The notes under the pieces are model-generated. The model was not told the DNA's origin. It saw only the letters and a program-made list of their open reading frames with translations, and did no database searches. The position numbers and the translations under genes are program-made. From Duganella flavida (lineage in GTDB: Bacteria; Pseudomonadota; Gammaproteobacteria; Burkholderiales; Burkholderiaceae_D), in NCBI RefSeq assembly GCF_009857445.1, contig NZ_WWCN01000004.1, forward strand, positions 310,001 to 374,000: a stretch of DNA of 64,000 bases, in the 5' to 3' direction. Numbering within the stretch: the stretch's first letter is position 1; each line of letters opens with the position of its first letter. This document shows positions 17,273 through 26,941 of the stretch, piece by piece.

Positions 17273-17665
17273 TCATTCATTTCTGCATAATGCCGATAAC
17301 ATTACGGCATCTTCAATAAAGACATCTAGTCCATTGATCTTTCCATTGCTAACTGACCAGATATGGACCAGCCTGCAATCGAAGTGTTTTTGATTTGTTA
17401 AAACGACACCCTTGGTACGGCCTATGACACAGATTTTTTCACCCGCGACAACGAATTGTTCGATAAAGACTTGTGAATCTATATGAGTTTTTACAAGTTT
17501 GATAAAGGCGAGTGCGCCTTCGATTCCCATGTGTCGGCCTCCCCATGGCAGACATGGAGACTGAGTTACTACAACGCTCTCATCAAGAATTTGAAGGTAG
17601 CCTTCAATGTCCTTCAATGCTAGCAACTCATAGGCTTTTTTAACAATTTCTAGTGAGGTTTGCAT
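17273..17665 (-). CDS. SnoaL/NTF2-like protein
   Basis: A 130-residue protein starting MQTSLEIVKKAYELLALKDI, the typical first helix of the SnoaL-like/NTF2 fold, followed by GYLQILDESVVVTQSP and the strand pattern ICVIGRTKGVV, then FDCRLVHIWSVSNGKI. Such proteins are cone-shaped folds used as isomerases, hydratases or small-molecule binders. The ATG at 17665 fits the family's usual start; the ribosome site is poor. The surrounding DNA is AT-rich compared with the rest of the window, which suggests a different origin. No functional partner is evident. Confidence 0.72.
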   Translation of the reverse strand: MQTSLEIVKKAYELLALKDIEGYLQILDESVVVTQSPCLPWGGRHMGIEGALAFIKLVKTHIDSQVFIEQFVVAGEKICVIGRTKGVVLTNQKHFDCRLVHIWSVSNGKINGLDVFIEDAVMLSALCRNE

Positions 17666-18121
17666 CGTGTTTGATATGTGGTTAAAAAATTTAATAATAG
17701 CAGAGAAAATACATTTAAGTACACGCCATGAATCGCGCGGTATTTCATAATGTATTTTAGATAATTTATAGCGCCAATTAACAAAATTATTTAGAGCCAA
17801 TTATTTTAAAAGATTATTTAAGAATATAGTGCGGATACGCAAACGGCGATAAATCCTTTGTCATATTGAGATTTTGCTCTGTCCCTGATTCATGTCTTTC
17901 AGCGCCTAAGTAGCCGTTGATTCCCCCGATCTAGGGTACTTGTTATTGCAGTCGGGCCCTATAGTAGACACGGGGAACCCTTTGAGCCATCCACAGGCAG
18001 GTTGTAGACAGCAGGATACAACGCAGATCGGCATGTCCTGAACGATCAAAGATTACCCACGGTATACGCCGCTGGGCGCGCGTCGTACTGCAGCCATAAA
18101 TATTGCACTTGGAGAAACAAA
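17666..18121. other. AT-rich intergenic region between divergent genes
   Basis: About 450 bp separate the leftward SnoaL-like gene from the rightward chemoreceptor. The first 200 bp are notably AT-rich. I see no gene, RNA structure or clear promoter consensus that I could defend. Confidence 0.5.
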
Positions 18122-20053
18122 ATGCGAGCCATTTTCCTATTGAATAGCCTAAGCCTGTGGCAGAAATTTACAATTCTTGGGAGCATTGCTGTCCTTGTCG
18201 CATCCATTCCTGCCAGTCTGTATATGAGCTTGACCAATGATGCTATCGAGGGCGCGCTGAAGGAGCAAGATGGCATCCAGCCTATGGCATTGATGTTCCG
18301 AACCATTCAACTAACGCAGCAGCATCGCGGGCTTGCTGCGCTGGCGGCCGGGGGAAGCACGGCCGCTGCAGATCAACGTAGTACCAAGCAGACCGAGGCA
18401 AGCCTCGCGTACCGTAGGATGGAAGAGGTGATTAACGCCATCGGCAATTCAGCCTTGAAGAACAGATGGATGCAGGCACATGGTGACTGGGTTGCACTAG
18501 GAAATCAGATTACGGCCGGCAAATATACTGTTGCGCAGAGCTACTCGGCACACACTGACCTGGTGCGAAAACTGTTGGACGCCAACGATCTGCTTGCGGA
18601 TACTTTCGGGTTGCAGCTGGACTCCAGACCTCAAAACTATCAACTTATTCAAACGATGTTTTACAACCTTCCTTATCTCACTGAGGAAAGTGGAAAAGCC
18701 CGCGCCATGGGGGTCGGCCTGTTGAATAGAAAAACCGCCACTGCCGAAGAACGCGAAGCACTGGGAGGCATCCTGTCCAGAGCGCGGGAGCAGTTGCGCA
18801 GGACGGCATCCTCCTTCAGCAAGGCAGCCTCCTACGACCAGGCGCTAACTGCCAGCCTTGAAACGCCCTGGAATAAGGCTTCTGAGCAATTAGAGCAGTT
18901 GTTGGCACTGGCAGAAAAGCGCATCGTACGCGCACCAGAATTAGATTTTTCGGCCGGTGGCTATTTATTGCAGGCGACTGCGGCGATTGATGCTCAGTTC
19001 GCATTTAACACCGCCGGCACCAAACAGTTAACGCGAGTGCTTCAGGAAGAAGTCGACAACTTGCGCGTGTCACGTCTGTATATGCTTGCTGCCATGGGTT
19101 TTTTGGCAGGTTTGGCTGTGCTCGTGACTTGGTTAATTGCTCGTTCTGTATGCGGCCCGCTCACGGAGGCGGTTCAAGTTGCGCTACGAATTTCTCGGGG
19201 CGACCTCACTTCGGAATTTAGTGTGGCGGGAAAAAGCGAGACAGCCCAACTGATGGCGGCACTACGGGACATGAATACAGGTCTCATCACAATTGTGACG
19301 AACGTAAGAGGCAGCGTCGATACAATTGGCGCTGCTTGCGGTGACATCTTAATTGGAAATAATGATCTTTCTGCCAGAACTGAAAATCAGGCGTCCAACC
19401 TACAGCAAACAGCGGCGTCGATGGAGCAAGTTACCGGCAACGTTAAACAGAATGCTCAGAGCGCACGCCGAGCTGGTGATTTAGTTGGCAACACTGCTGA
19501 CCTCGTGTCTAAGACTGGCTCAGTGTTTCACCAGGTAGTGACGACGATGGCAGAAATCGACGAGGCTTCTCGTCGGGTGGCAGAGATTACTGCTGTGATC
19601 GATAGCATTGCGTTCCAAACCAATATTCTTGCGCTTAATGCAGCGGTAGAAGCCGCTAGAGCGGGAGAGCAAGGTCGTGGCTTTGCCGTGGTCGCTTCGG
19701 AGGTAAGGGTGTTGGCTCATCGTTCTGCTGCTGCGGCCAAGGAAATTAAGCAACTCATCAGTAACAGCGTTAGGAAGGTAGAGACTGGAAATACTTATGC
19801 GGAAGAAGCGAGCAAAGCCATGAATGACGTTCTAGGTAGCGTTAAAAACATCAACACGATCATGACTGACATCGTGCGCGTTACTGAGGAGCAGTCTGCG
19901 GGCATTGAGCAGATCAATTTAGCGATATCTCAAATCGACGAGATGACGCAACAAAATGCAGCGCTTGTGGAAGAGTCGGCAGCGGCATCGGAGTCTTTAA
20001 AAGAACAGGCTGGTAGTTTGGCGAACGCGGTCTCAGTGTTCGCGTTGAGCTGA
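18122..20053 (+). CDS. Methyl-accepting chemotaxis protein
   Basis: A 643-residue membrane chemoreceptor. A first membrane helix lies near residues 16-38 ([18 protein letters not shown]). A periplasmic helical domain of about 280 residues follows, whose start ([14 protein letters not shown]) recalls nitrate/nitrite-sensing-type helical bundles. The second membrane helix is near 319-340, then a HAMP domain, then the signalling domain with the invariant hairpin tip [20 protein letters not shown] and [11 protein letters not shown]. There is no C-terminal CheR-tethering pentapeptide. A GGAGAAA site precedes the ATG. No che genes are nearby, so it must feed a system encoded elsewhere. Ligand unknown. 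Confidence 0.93.
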   Translation: MRAIFLLNSLSLWQKFTILGSIAVLVASIPASLYMSLTNDAIEGALKEQDGIQPMALMFRTIQLTQQHRGLAALAAGGSTAAADQRSTKQTEASLAYRRMEEVINAIGNSALKNRWMQAHGDWVALGNQITAGKYTVAQSYSAHTDLVRKLLDANDLLADTFGLQLDSRPQNYQLIQTMFYNLPYLTEESGKARAMGVGLLNRKTATAEEREALGGILSRAREQLRRTASSFSKAASYDQALTASLETPWNKASEQLEQLLALAEKRIVRAPELDFSAGGYLLQATAAIDAQFAFNTAGTKQLTRVLQEEVDNLRVSRLYMLAAMGFLAGLAVLVTWLIARSVCGPLTEAVQVALRISRGDLTSEFSVAGKSETAQLMAALRDMNTGLITIVTNVRGSVDTIGAACGDILIGNNDLSARTENQASNLQQTAASMEQVTGNVKQNAQSARRAGDLVGNTADLVSKTGSVFHQVVTTMAEIDEASRRVAEITAVIDSIAFQTNILALNAAVEAARAGEQGRGFAVVASEVRVLAHRSAAAAKEIKQLISNSVRKVETGNTYAEEASKAMNDVLGSVKNINTIMTDIVRVTEEQSAGIEQINLAISQIDEMTQQNAALVEESAAASESLKEQAGSLANAVSVFALS

Positions 20054-20158
20054 AGCTTGTTCTGTTAGACGTGCGCCTCTGCATTTTAGGCACCTTATCT
20101 CAGTTGCGGTCATGCTTCTCTATCGTGCCAGCTACCTATTTACGTTTGGAACCAAGCC

Positions 20159-20917
20159 GTGAGACGAACAACTGATATCGCCACATCCATCATGCTGACG
20201 ATGCTGGTGGTCAGTGCATTCAACAGTGATGCACATGCAGAGCAAATTGTGTTTTCTGTGTCTAACGATAAGGCGCCACCGTTGGCTTTTTTCGGACCCA
20301 ATGGTGAAATCACCGGGATATTGAAGGATTTTGGTGATGAGATTGCTCGCGAGCTTGGGATGCAAGCGAAGTTCGTTGCGCTGCCCCGTCGAAGGCTGCG
20401 GTTGGCCCTAGCGGACGGGAGCGTTGACGCTATTTGTCACTCTAAACCTGCCTGGATTCCGGTGCCGTTGAATTGGAGTCACCCTCTGCTTCCTAACCAA
20501 AACTTTATCTTAGGTGGGGTAGGGGTTGCCCCCATCTCCTCCGCGTTAGCACTTAAAGGCGAGAAGATAGGCACAGTGATGGGCTATCAATATCCCGAGC
20601 TGGAGCAAGTCTTGGGCAAGGATTTTTTACGCGATGATTCGCCTAGCGTTGAAATTGCAATCAAAAAATTAATGGCTGCGCGATTTCGTTACGTGATCGT
20701 TGATAAGCTGAGCTTGGAATACCGTACCAAATCGCATCCCGAAATGGCGACCCTACTCAGGTTGAAGGTTTCAGAATTCAGTGCCATGTGTGGCTTTTCA
20801 AAATCGAGCAAGATCTCGTTTGAGCGAATGAACGCTGCAGTAGACAGCTTGATCGCGCGCGGCCGATTTCACCGGATCATTTCCAACTATGTGTCGGCAT
20901 CCGACGGCCGAGATTGA
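20159..20917 (+). CDS. Periplasmic solute-binding protein (SBP_bac_3)
   Basis: A 252-residue protein with a signal peptide (RTTDIATSIMLTMLVVSAFN then AHA) and a type-II binding fold: QIVFSVSNDKAPPLAFFGPN, GILKDFGDEIARELG, and VDAICHSKPAWI. It starts at a GTG 105 bp after the chemoreceptor, with only a GGA ribosome site. As no transporter genes adjoin it, a receptor role, perhaps delivering a ligand to the chemoreceptor or a kinase, is possible. It is a different protein from the one at 5278-6048, though of the same family. Confidence 0.8.
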   Translation: MRRTTDIATSIMLTMLVVSAFNSDAHAEQIVFSVSNDKAPPLAFFGPNGEITGILKDFGDEIARELGMQAKFVALPRRRLRLALADGSVDAICHSKPAWIPVPLNWSHPLLPNQNFILGGVGVAPISSALALKGEKIGTVMGYQYPELEQVLGKDFLRDDSPSVEIAIKKLMAARFRYVIVDKLSLEYRTKSHPEMATLLRLKVSEFSAMCGFSKSSKISFERMNAAVDSLIARGRFHRIISNYVSASDGRD

Positions 20918-21740
20918 CTATCCGCAGTGCACATCTAACCTGCTACCCCCAATCTACACTACCTATCAGCCCGCAAGCCCCGAATGGGGCTAATTAGCAA
21001 TGTAGTGCAAGCAGTATGCTGATAAGACGGTAGGTGATGAACCGACCTAATTATTCGACGTCCCTACGAATGTGCCGTGAGCGTGGGACAGCTTCACGCA
21101 GAACCGAGGGTGTTTTCCGTGTCGGCTGATAAGGCGCCGGCTTAGCGGCTCATCTGCAGGGACTTCTGCGGTGCGTTTCAGCCACTATCCTGCTCATTAC
21201 ATTGAGTTGAGCGAGGAATGGGAGTAACAGGCATGGCAGTCCTAGGCATTCTTCTCCGCTGGTACGGTCGAGACCAGGAACCATTGAGTGGCCGTGCCGG
21301 GCGCTTGAGCATCGCGCACGACACTTCTCCGTGGTGTCTGCGCTTGCAGACCGTAGAAGTGGCCTATGCTCAGCGGTGCTCCAAACGCACCATCGACCAA
21401 TGCGCTTTCCCACCATCGGCCAGGTTCACGAGCGGGGCAGCGCAATCGTTCAAGCTAAGGTGCACGGTAAAACAAATCCATGTTGACCTGAAACAGCAGG
21501 GCGCGCACAGGCGTAGCGCAGAGGCGCGGCGTTTGCGCGCACGTGGAGGGCGAATTCGACCTGACCAGTTCGGCAAGCAAACGACCAAAATTGCTAGCCC
21601 AAGGCCATCGTGCCGCCGATGAGAATTCTGATGTTGGCCCACTGGAATTTCTTTACATTGGCACGCCCATCTTAGGTAAGGTCTGCGGGTGGAGATTATT
21701 GTTCTGAAGTCGTACTTTTATGTGATTGAACGAGGATTAG
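20918..21740. other. 0.8 kb without a supported gene, with one hairpin
   Basis: At 20976-20991 AGCCCC and GGGGCT flank GAAT in a perfect six-pair hairpin; no T-run follows, so it is only a possible terminator for the solute-binding gene. The rest holds overlapping short frames on both strands without starts or family patterns, and reads as decayed sequence. The last 60 bp are the likely promoter region of the next gene. Confidence 0.5.
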
Positions 21741-22124
21741 ATGACGCTACACGGCAATTCGGACGGGATGCTCTTCGACGGCAATGATCGCACCTGGGTG
21801 CGTTTATTGGAATGGCTGCTGATTGAAACACTGGCAATTAATGACACGGTAGGCAGCAGGCTTCTGATGGCGAAAATGGTTTCCATCATTAGCGATAAAT
21901 TTTGCGTGCCAGAAACTCTGCTTGAAGAGCTGACGCGAGGAGCGTGTAGATTAAGCATGACTTATACGCAGCGAGAGAAAATCGCTGAACTGAATCGCAT
22001 ATTTTCCGAGTTCGAGGACTATTTGGTTCGCTGGTCTGGGATTGTCGTTGATGAGACAGGCGAGGCGTTTCGTGACGAAACTTGGCGCATGTTCACGCAC
22101 CTGAAGATGAGATTTTTTTACTAA
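21741..22124 (+). CDS. Hypothetical acidic protein, 127 residues
   Basis: A helical, acidic cytoplasmic protein with no membrane segment or signal peptide. The ATG follows CGAGGATTAG, a good ribosome site. Segments such as WVRLLEWLLIETLAINDTVG and EKIAELNRIFSEFEDYLVRW are strongly amphipathic and would fit a helical bundle. I do not recognise a family. It lies upstream of the kinase module in the same direction but 238 bp away, so membership of that operon is uncertain. Confidence 0.6.
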   Translation: MTLHGNSDGMLFDGNDRTWVRLLEWLLIETLAINDTVGSRLLMAKMVSIISDKFCVPETLLEELTRGACRLSMTYTQREKIAELNRIFSEFEDYLVRWSGIVVDETGEAFRDETWRMFTHLKMRFFY

Positions 22125-22362
22125 GCGTTCACCAAATCAGAACAAGCAAATCATTTGATGCGGTGGCGTCAGACGCGCACTCACGCCACTACAAAACTTT
22201 GACAATTTAATTGCTTGGGCAAAATTTGATGATTTCGAAAAAGTAAGTACTTGGCGATTTGTCGTTGACGCCAACCTTAGATTTCATTCCTGCTAAATTC
22301 AATTTTTTCAACAATGCTATTTGTTTGATGTGGGTCATTCTTATTAAGAATCGTGCTTTTAG

Positions 22363-24336
22363 ATGAAAAATTACAGTCGAAATCTTTCGAATATTTACCG
22401 GATAACCTTCGGGGCTGTCATTCTTTGGTCTTGCCTGATATCCGGTTCTTATTTTTGGAGTAACAAGGAAATAAAGCAGCGCCTGATGGATGCCGCATAT
22501 GCAGAGGCGCGAACAAATCTCAACAAAGACATCAGCTTCCGCCGCTGGGCCACAGATCATGGTGGTATATATTTAGAAGTTGGGCCGGAGCAAGCTCCGG
22601 CCCAATGGCTCGATCATGTTCCGGGACACGTATTTAAAAGCACGGACGGAAGAGAGTTCACCCTTATCAATCCAGCGGCCGTTTTGCGGCAAGTGATGGA
22701 TAGATATGCTGCAGACTATGGTGTGCGAGGGAGAATTGTCGGGCTCCAACATCTTAATCCTGCTAACGCGCCAGACAGTTGGGAAATACAGCAACTGAAA
22801 CGGTTTAATTCGGAGCCCGTGCGTGAATCGTGGCAAATCACCGAGGATGGTGGGAAACCGTTTTTGCGCTATCTGCGTGCGATGAAACTCGAATCCGGTT
22901 GTATGAAATGTCATTCCAGCTCGGGTTTCGCAGTAGGAGAAATTATAGGAGGCACTGGAGGCAGCTTTCCACTCTCGGAATATTTTCAAAAAATCAGTGA
23001 AACTCGCAATAATCTGGCGCTGACCCATTTTGGATTTTGGATTGTTGGTTTATGCGGTATTGCCTGGTCTTCCCGACGTGTAACACTGGCGGTTAATCGA
23101 GGTCATTTGCAGGACATGGAGCAGGCTGAGCTTTATGAAGAGCTTCAGGAAAGTGAAGCGCGCTGGAAGTTTGCATTGGAGGGGGCTGGCGATGGTGTAT
23201 GGGAGCTGCGAATTGATACCAATGAGACTTTTTATACGGCACGCTGGCTGGAAATGCTGGCATTGAGTAACAGCGAAATCGGCAATGCTGTAGAAGGATA
23301 TTATTCTCTGGTACACCCACAAGACATCGAGATTGCAAAATCGTGCATAAATGATGCTATCGCCAGAATCACTCCCGCGTTTGCGGTAGAGCTTAGATTT
23401 TTTTGTGGAGACGGCAGCTGGAAATGGATCATGTGTCGAGGAAAGGTAATTGATTTTTTCCCGGATGGCCGACCGCTAAGAGTCATCGGTACTCATACCG
23501 ACATCAGTAAGAGAAAAAGCGCTGAGCAGGAGATGCTTGGGTTATTGGCTGCCACGGAACTTGCACGAAACGAATTAAAAATGGCGAACGCCACCATGGA
23601 GCGAAAAATTGCCGCGCGGACAAAGCAGTTGCGTTCGGCAAATAGCGAACTGGAGGCATTTTGCTATTCGGTATCACATGATCTTAGAAGCCCTTTACGT
23701 GGAATAGATGGCTGGAGTCTCGCTTTACTGGAAGACTGCCATCAAGGCCTGGGCGAGGAGGGGATGAGTCATCTGAGTCGCATTCGTAGCGAGAGCCAAC
23801 GCATGGGGCTTCTGATCGACGGAATGCTTGAACTATCCAGGCTGGGAAGATCCCAGATTTCGCCGAGCGCATTGAACCTGAGCGAAATCGGTCTGGAAAT
23901 AGTGCAACGACTTGCTCAAGATGTTCAAAAAATTGAATTTGAAATAGCGCCGGGCATGGTGGCGAGCGCCGATAAAGTATTAATGGAAATTGTTATTCAG
24001 AATATTTTTGAGAATGCAATTAAATTCACTACTGGAAAAAAATCCCCCAAGGTGAAATTTTATCAAGAAATGACGCCCTTACCTGATGGCGGAATAGTGA
24101 ATGCATTTGTTGTTGAGGATAATGGGGTCGGTTTTGATCCCCGATATGAAGGCAAGCTGTTCGGCGTGTTTCAGCGTCTTCACCGCGCTTCAGAATTTCC
24201 TGGTACGGGGATTGGACTGGCCACAGTCAAAAGAATTATATCGCGTCACTCTGGGCATATATGGGCAAAGTCTTCGGTTGGTGATGGCGCAAAATTTTAT
24301 TTTACGTTAGGAGATGCACAGTGGGTGCAAAAGTAA
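22363..24336 (+). CDS. Sensor histidine kinase with DUF3365 (haem-type) and PAS domains
   Basis: A 657-residue membrane kinase. After an N-terminal membrane helix (FGAVILWSCLISGSYF) comes a periplasmic DUF3365/Tll0287-like domain with the c-type haem motif CMKCH (Cys180, Cys183, His184). A second membrane helix is near residue 225. A PAS domain follows (RWKFALEGAGDGVWEL to IGTHTDISKRK). The HisKA domain has phosphoacceptor His439 in SVSHDLRSPLRG, and the HATPase domain has NAIKFT, DNGVGFDP and GTGIGLATVKRI. The haem motif suggests redox or gas sensing. It overlaps the next gene by 16 bases. Base composition is AT-richer than the flanks. Confidence 0.9.
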   Translation: MKNYSRNLSNIYRITFGAVILWSCLISGSYFWSNKEIKQRLMDAAYAEARTNLNKDISFRRWATDHGGIYLEVGPEQAPAQWLDHVPGHVFKSTDGREFTLINPAAVLRQVMDRYAADYGVRGRIVGLQHLNPANAPDSWEIQQLKRFNSEPVRESWQITEDGGKPFLRYLRAMKLESGCMKCHSSSGFAVGEIIGGTGGSFPLSEYFQKISETRNNLALTHFGFWIVGLCGIAWSSRRVTLAVNRGHLQDMEQAELYEELQESEARWKFALEGAGDGVWELRIDTNETFYTARWLEMLALSNSEIGNAVEGYYSLVHPQDIEIAKSCINDAIARITPAFAVELRFFCGDGSWKWIMCRGKVIDFFPDGRPLRVIGTHTDISKRKSAEQEMLGLLAATELARNELKMANATMERKIAARTKQLRSANSELEAFCYSVSHDLRSPLRGIDGWSLALLEDCHQGLGEEGMSHLSRIRSESQRMGLLIDGMLELSRLGRSQISPSALNLSEIGLEIVQRLAQDVQKIEFEIAPGMVASADKVLMEIVIQNIFENAIKFTTGKKSPKVKFYQEMTPLPDGGIVNAFVVEDNGVGFDPRYEGKLFGVFQRLHRASEFPGTGIGLATVKRIISRHSGHIWAKSSVGDGAKFYFTLGDAQWVQK

Positions 24337-24761
24337 TTTTGCTGGTGGAGGACAACATTAGTGATAGCGATTTAACGCGTCGAGCTTTTCAAAAAAATAA
24401 TATCGCCAATGAACTGGTTGTCACGCAAGACGGTCAAGAGGCCTTGGACTACCTGTTTGGAGAGGGTACTTGGACCGGACGAAACGTGCAGGATACGCCA
24501 ATTATCGTTTTGCTTGATCTTAGTTTGCCAGGCATGAATGGTTTGGAAGTACTCCGACGTATTCGCGATGATGAGCGTACAAAACGGCTTCCCGTGGTCA
24601 TTTTGACCTCGTCCAAAGAGGAGGCCGACGTTGGTGCCGGATACGACTTGGGCGTAAACAGTTATATTCGCAAGCCCGTTGATTTTTTTCAGTTTCTAGA
24701 TGTAATCAAGACGGTGGGTTTATACTGGCTTGCGATAAATGAAGGTCCGAGGACTGGATGA
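24321..24761 (+). CDS. Single-domain response regulator (Rcp1-like)
   Basis: A 146-residue receiver with no output domain. The acidic pair is in LVEDNISD, the phosphoacceptor is Asp66 in VLLDLSLPGMNG, the Thr is in VVILTSS, and the Lys is in YIRKPVD. It resembles the Rcp1 type that shuttles phosphate between phytochrome-like kinases and other proteins. Translation starts at a GTG inside the end of the kinase gene, behind AGGAGA, and the stop overlaps the start of the next gene by four bases. The coupling implies a phosphorelay among the three proteins. Confidence 0.9.
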   Translation: MGAKVILLVEDNISDSDLTRRAFQKNNIANELVVTQDGQEALDYLFGEGTWTGRNVQDTPIIVLLDLSLPGMNGLEVLRRIRDDERTKRLPVVILTSSKEEADVGAGYDLGVNSYIRKPVDFFQFLDVIKTVGLYWLAINEGPRTG

Positions 24762-26392
24762 ATTCTTTATGCGTTCTGGTGGTTGAGGATTGTGAAAGCG
24801 ATGCATCGCTTATATTACGCATTTTAACTAAGGCGGGATACGCTGTGCTCAGCGCGCGCGTTGAAACAGAGGCGGAATTCAGGGCTGAGTTGACGCACCG
24901 TGATTGGGACCTTATTTTATCAGACTACAGTCTCCCTGGATTTTCTGCTGATGCCGCTTTAAATATTCTGCGACAAAGCGCACGCGACATTCCTTTTATT
25001 ATTATTTCTCATAATATAGGGGAAGAGGCAGCGGTTGCCATGATGAAATCTGGAGCCCATGATTACGTGATGAAGGCGAGTATGTCGCGGCTTGTGCCTG
25101 CTGTCGAGCGTGAGATACGAGACGCGGCCACACGGAAAGATCGCCGAAGATTTTCAATTGCGCTTAAGGAGTCTGAGGCCCGGTGGAATTTTGCTTTGGA
25201 AGGCTCTGGCTACGGTGTTTGGGACTGGAATATCGCTGAAGCCAAGGTGATTTATTCTTCATGTTGGCTTTCGATGCATGGATACCAATGCATCGACATG
25301 TTAGGGAATTTTGAACATCATAAATCATTAATCCATCCGGACGACATTAATCAAGTTGAGCTGGCCTGGGACGAATGTATCACACATCGTGCTACGCGCT
25401 ATCGCGCGGAGTTCCGCTCTAAAGACCACGATGGCGGCTGGCGATGGGTTCTAAACAGAGGAATGGTGGTAGAACGAGGACTAGATGGAAAAGCGTCAAG
25501 AATAATTTCTACTCACGCTGATATTTCACTGCAAAAAAAAAATGAGCAGCTTTTGGTGGAGTTAAATGGTGATTTGGAACGTAAAATTTGCGAACGTACG
25601 GCTGAACTCAGTGCAGCGTTAGATCATTTAGCGGAATCTAAAAAGCTCGCTGCATTGGGGGTGCTAGTCACCGGTATAGCCCATGAACTCAACACACCGC
25701 TAGGTAACATTGTACTTGGGATATCCACATTGTCGGATGAGCTTGAAACTCTCTCTGATCAGCTAGATCGAGGAGCTATCTCTCGTGGCGGCTTGAGATC
25801 ACAGCTAGTGCAATGGCGCGAAAATGCTCAGATGGCATTGAGAAATAGCAGCCGCGCAGCGGATTTGATCGATCGATTTAAGCAGATTGCGGTGGACCAG
25901 GTATCACACGCTAAGCGTGTCGTTAATCTTGGTGAAATTATTGAGTCTTGTATCGATGCCACCCTAAATTTAAGATCTTCCGTGGAGATTAAATGTGAGA
26001 CGGAAATAGACCAATCGATTCAACTTATGAGTGCCGGACATTTAGAACAGGTAATTTCGGCAGTGTTAATGAATGCAATGCAACATGCCTTTCAAGGGCG
26101 TACCAGCGGAATTGTCGAAGTCAAAGCTATGCGCGTCGATAGTGAGATTTTTATTTCTATTGGCGACAATGGTATCGGTATTAAGAGCGATTTTTGCCAA
26201 CGGGTATTCGACCCGTTCTTTACGACCAAGCTTGGCCAAGGCAGTATGGGTTTAGGGCTCACTATTGCTCATAATCTAGTAACAGGCATCCTCAAGGGAA
26301 CAATTGGTATCGCAAATCGTCAATCAGGCGGAGTACTTGTTAAAATTAAATTTCCGTGTGATCCATTAAATGTCATCGAAGATATTTACTAA
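24758..26392 (+). CDS. Hybrid receiver-PAS-histidine kinase
   Basis: A 544-residue soluble kinase with an N-terminal receiver (VLVVEDCESD; phosphoacceptor Asp56 in LILSDYSLPGF; Lys in DYVMKAS). A PAS domain comes next (RWNFALEGSGYGVWDWN to ISTHADISLQKK), then a coiled linker. The HisKA-like domain has His309 in TGIAHELNTPLGN, and the HATPase domain has NAMQHAF, DNGIGI and GLGLTIAHNLV. Its PAS opening is nearly the same phrase as in the upstream kinase, so the two PAS domains are related. The order suggests signal flow from haem sensor to receiver protein to this hybrid. No DNA-binding output is encoded here. Confidence 0.9.
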   Translation: MNSLCVLVVEDCESDASLILRILTKAGYAVLSARVETEAEFRAELTHRDWDLILSDYSLPGFSADAALNILRQSARDIPFIIISHNIGEEAAVAMMKSGAHDYVMKASMSRLVPAVEREIRDAATRKDRRRFSIALKESEARWNFALEGSGYGVWDWNIAEAKVIYSSCWLSMHGYQCIDMLGNFEHHKSLIHPDDINQVELAWDECITHRATRYRAEFRSKDHDGGWRWVLNRGMVVERGLDGKASRIISTHADISLQKKNEQLLVELNGDLERKICERTAELSAALDHLAESKKLAALGVLVTGIAHELNTPLGNIVLGISTLSDELETLSDQLDRGAISRGGLRSQLVQWRENAQMALRNSSRAADLIDRFKQIAVDQVSHAKRVVNLGEIIESCIDATLNLRSSVEIKCETEIDQSIQLMSAGHLEQVISAVLMNAMQHAFQGRTSGIVEVKAMRVDSEIFISIGDNGIGIKSDFCQRVFDPFFTTKLGQGSMGLGLTIAHNLVTGILKGTIGIANRQSGGVLVKIKFPCDPLNVIEDIY

Positions 26393-26478
26393 TAATTTTA
26401 ATTTTTGCAATATGGGGGTAATATTAAATAATTTTATTATTTTCAATTGGTTTGATGGCACTCTAATATTTTTATTTA

Positions 26479-26736
26479 ATGAATTTTGTAATGGTAAAAA
26501 ATATACATTTCGAAAAAACTTGGCGATCTTATGCTCTATTAAGAATGGGAATGGCCATTGATCGATTGATTAAGGTAAAAGAAACCAGCGAGAAAATACG
26601 CGCGGCGCGATGGTCAATAGCCTGGGGAATAGCCGCGGGTGCTGGAATTCCTGATAAATTCTACTTGCGGGATAATCATAAAATTAAAGTTATCTTTAAT
26701 TCCTCTGTGCGCGCAGACTTGAAATCTCCGCCCTGA
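26479..26736 (+). CDS. Possible small basic protein, 85 residues
   Basis: A frame encoding a basic protein with segments like TWRSYALLRMGMAIDRLIKV and ARWSIAWGIAAGAGIPDKF. The second in-frame Met (MVKNIH) is as likely a start. There is no ribosome site, and the first codons lie in very AT-rich DNA. The composition of the middle part is protein-like. No family recognised. Confidence 0.28.
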   Translation: MNFVMVKNIHFEKTWRSYALLRMGMAIDRLIKVKETSEKIRAARWSIAWGIAAGAGIPDKFYLRDNHKIKVIFNSSVRADLKSPP

Positions 26737-26748
26737 TGTTGACTTGAC

Positions 26749-26762
26749 GCTTGATATCAAGC
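26749..26762. repeat. Perfect 14-bp palindrome near the integrase
   Basis: GCTTGATATCAAGC reads the same on both strands. It lies 180 bp beyond the 3' end of the integrase gene and between convergent transcription units. It could bind a dimeric regulator or recombination accessory factor. No second copy was noticed. Confidence 0.45.
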
Positions 26763-26941
26763 ACCGCCTATTTATTGATTAATAAAGCGAGCTGGTATTC
26801 CTCCGATTTCAGGGCTTTTTCTTTTCCAGTGCCTCGCCCGTGCGCTAATGTCAGCGCTTGGGGCGGAAGCAGACTCGTTGATAATCGAATGGCGCTCATG
26901 TATGGCTTTCCCTGAAGCCGAGTTGACGTCGGGCCGTGGTT

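Larger units (their letters stand above)
26393..26941. other. AT-rich region between kinase module and integrase
   Basis: The first 150 bp are very AT-rich. Apart from one weak small frame (listed separately) it contains a perfect 14-bp palindrome at 26749-26762. The remainder up to the end of the integrase gene shows nothing I can assign. Confidence 0.5.

Noticed and set aside
21218..21622. 134-codon plus-strand frame
   Set aside because: Arginine-rich with no start context or fold-like pattern; overlapping frames on the other strand are equally long.
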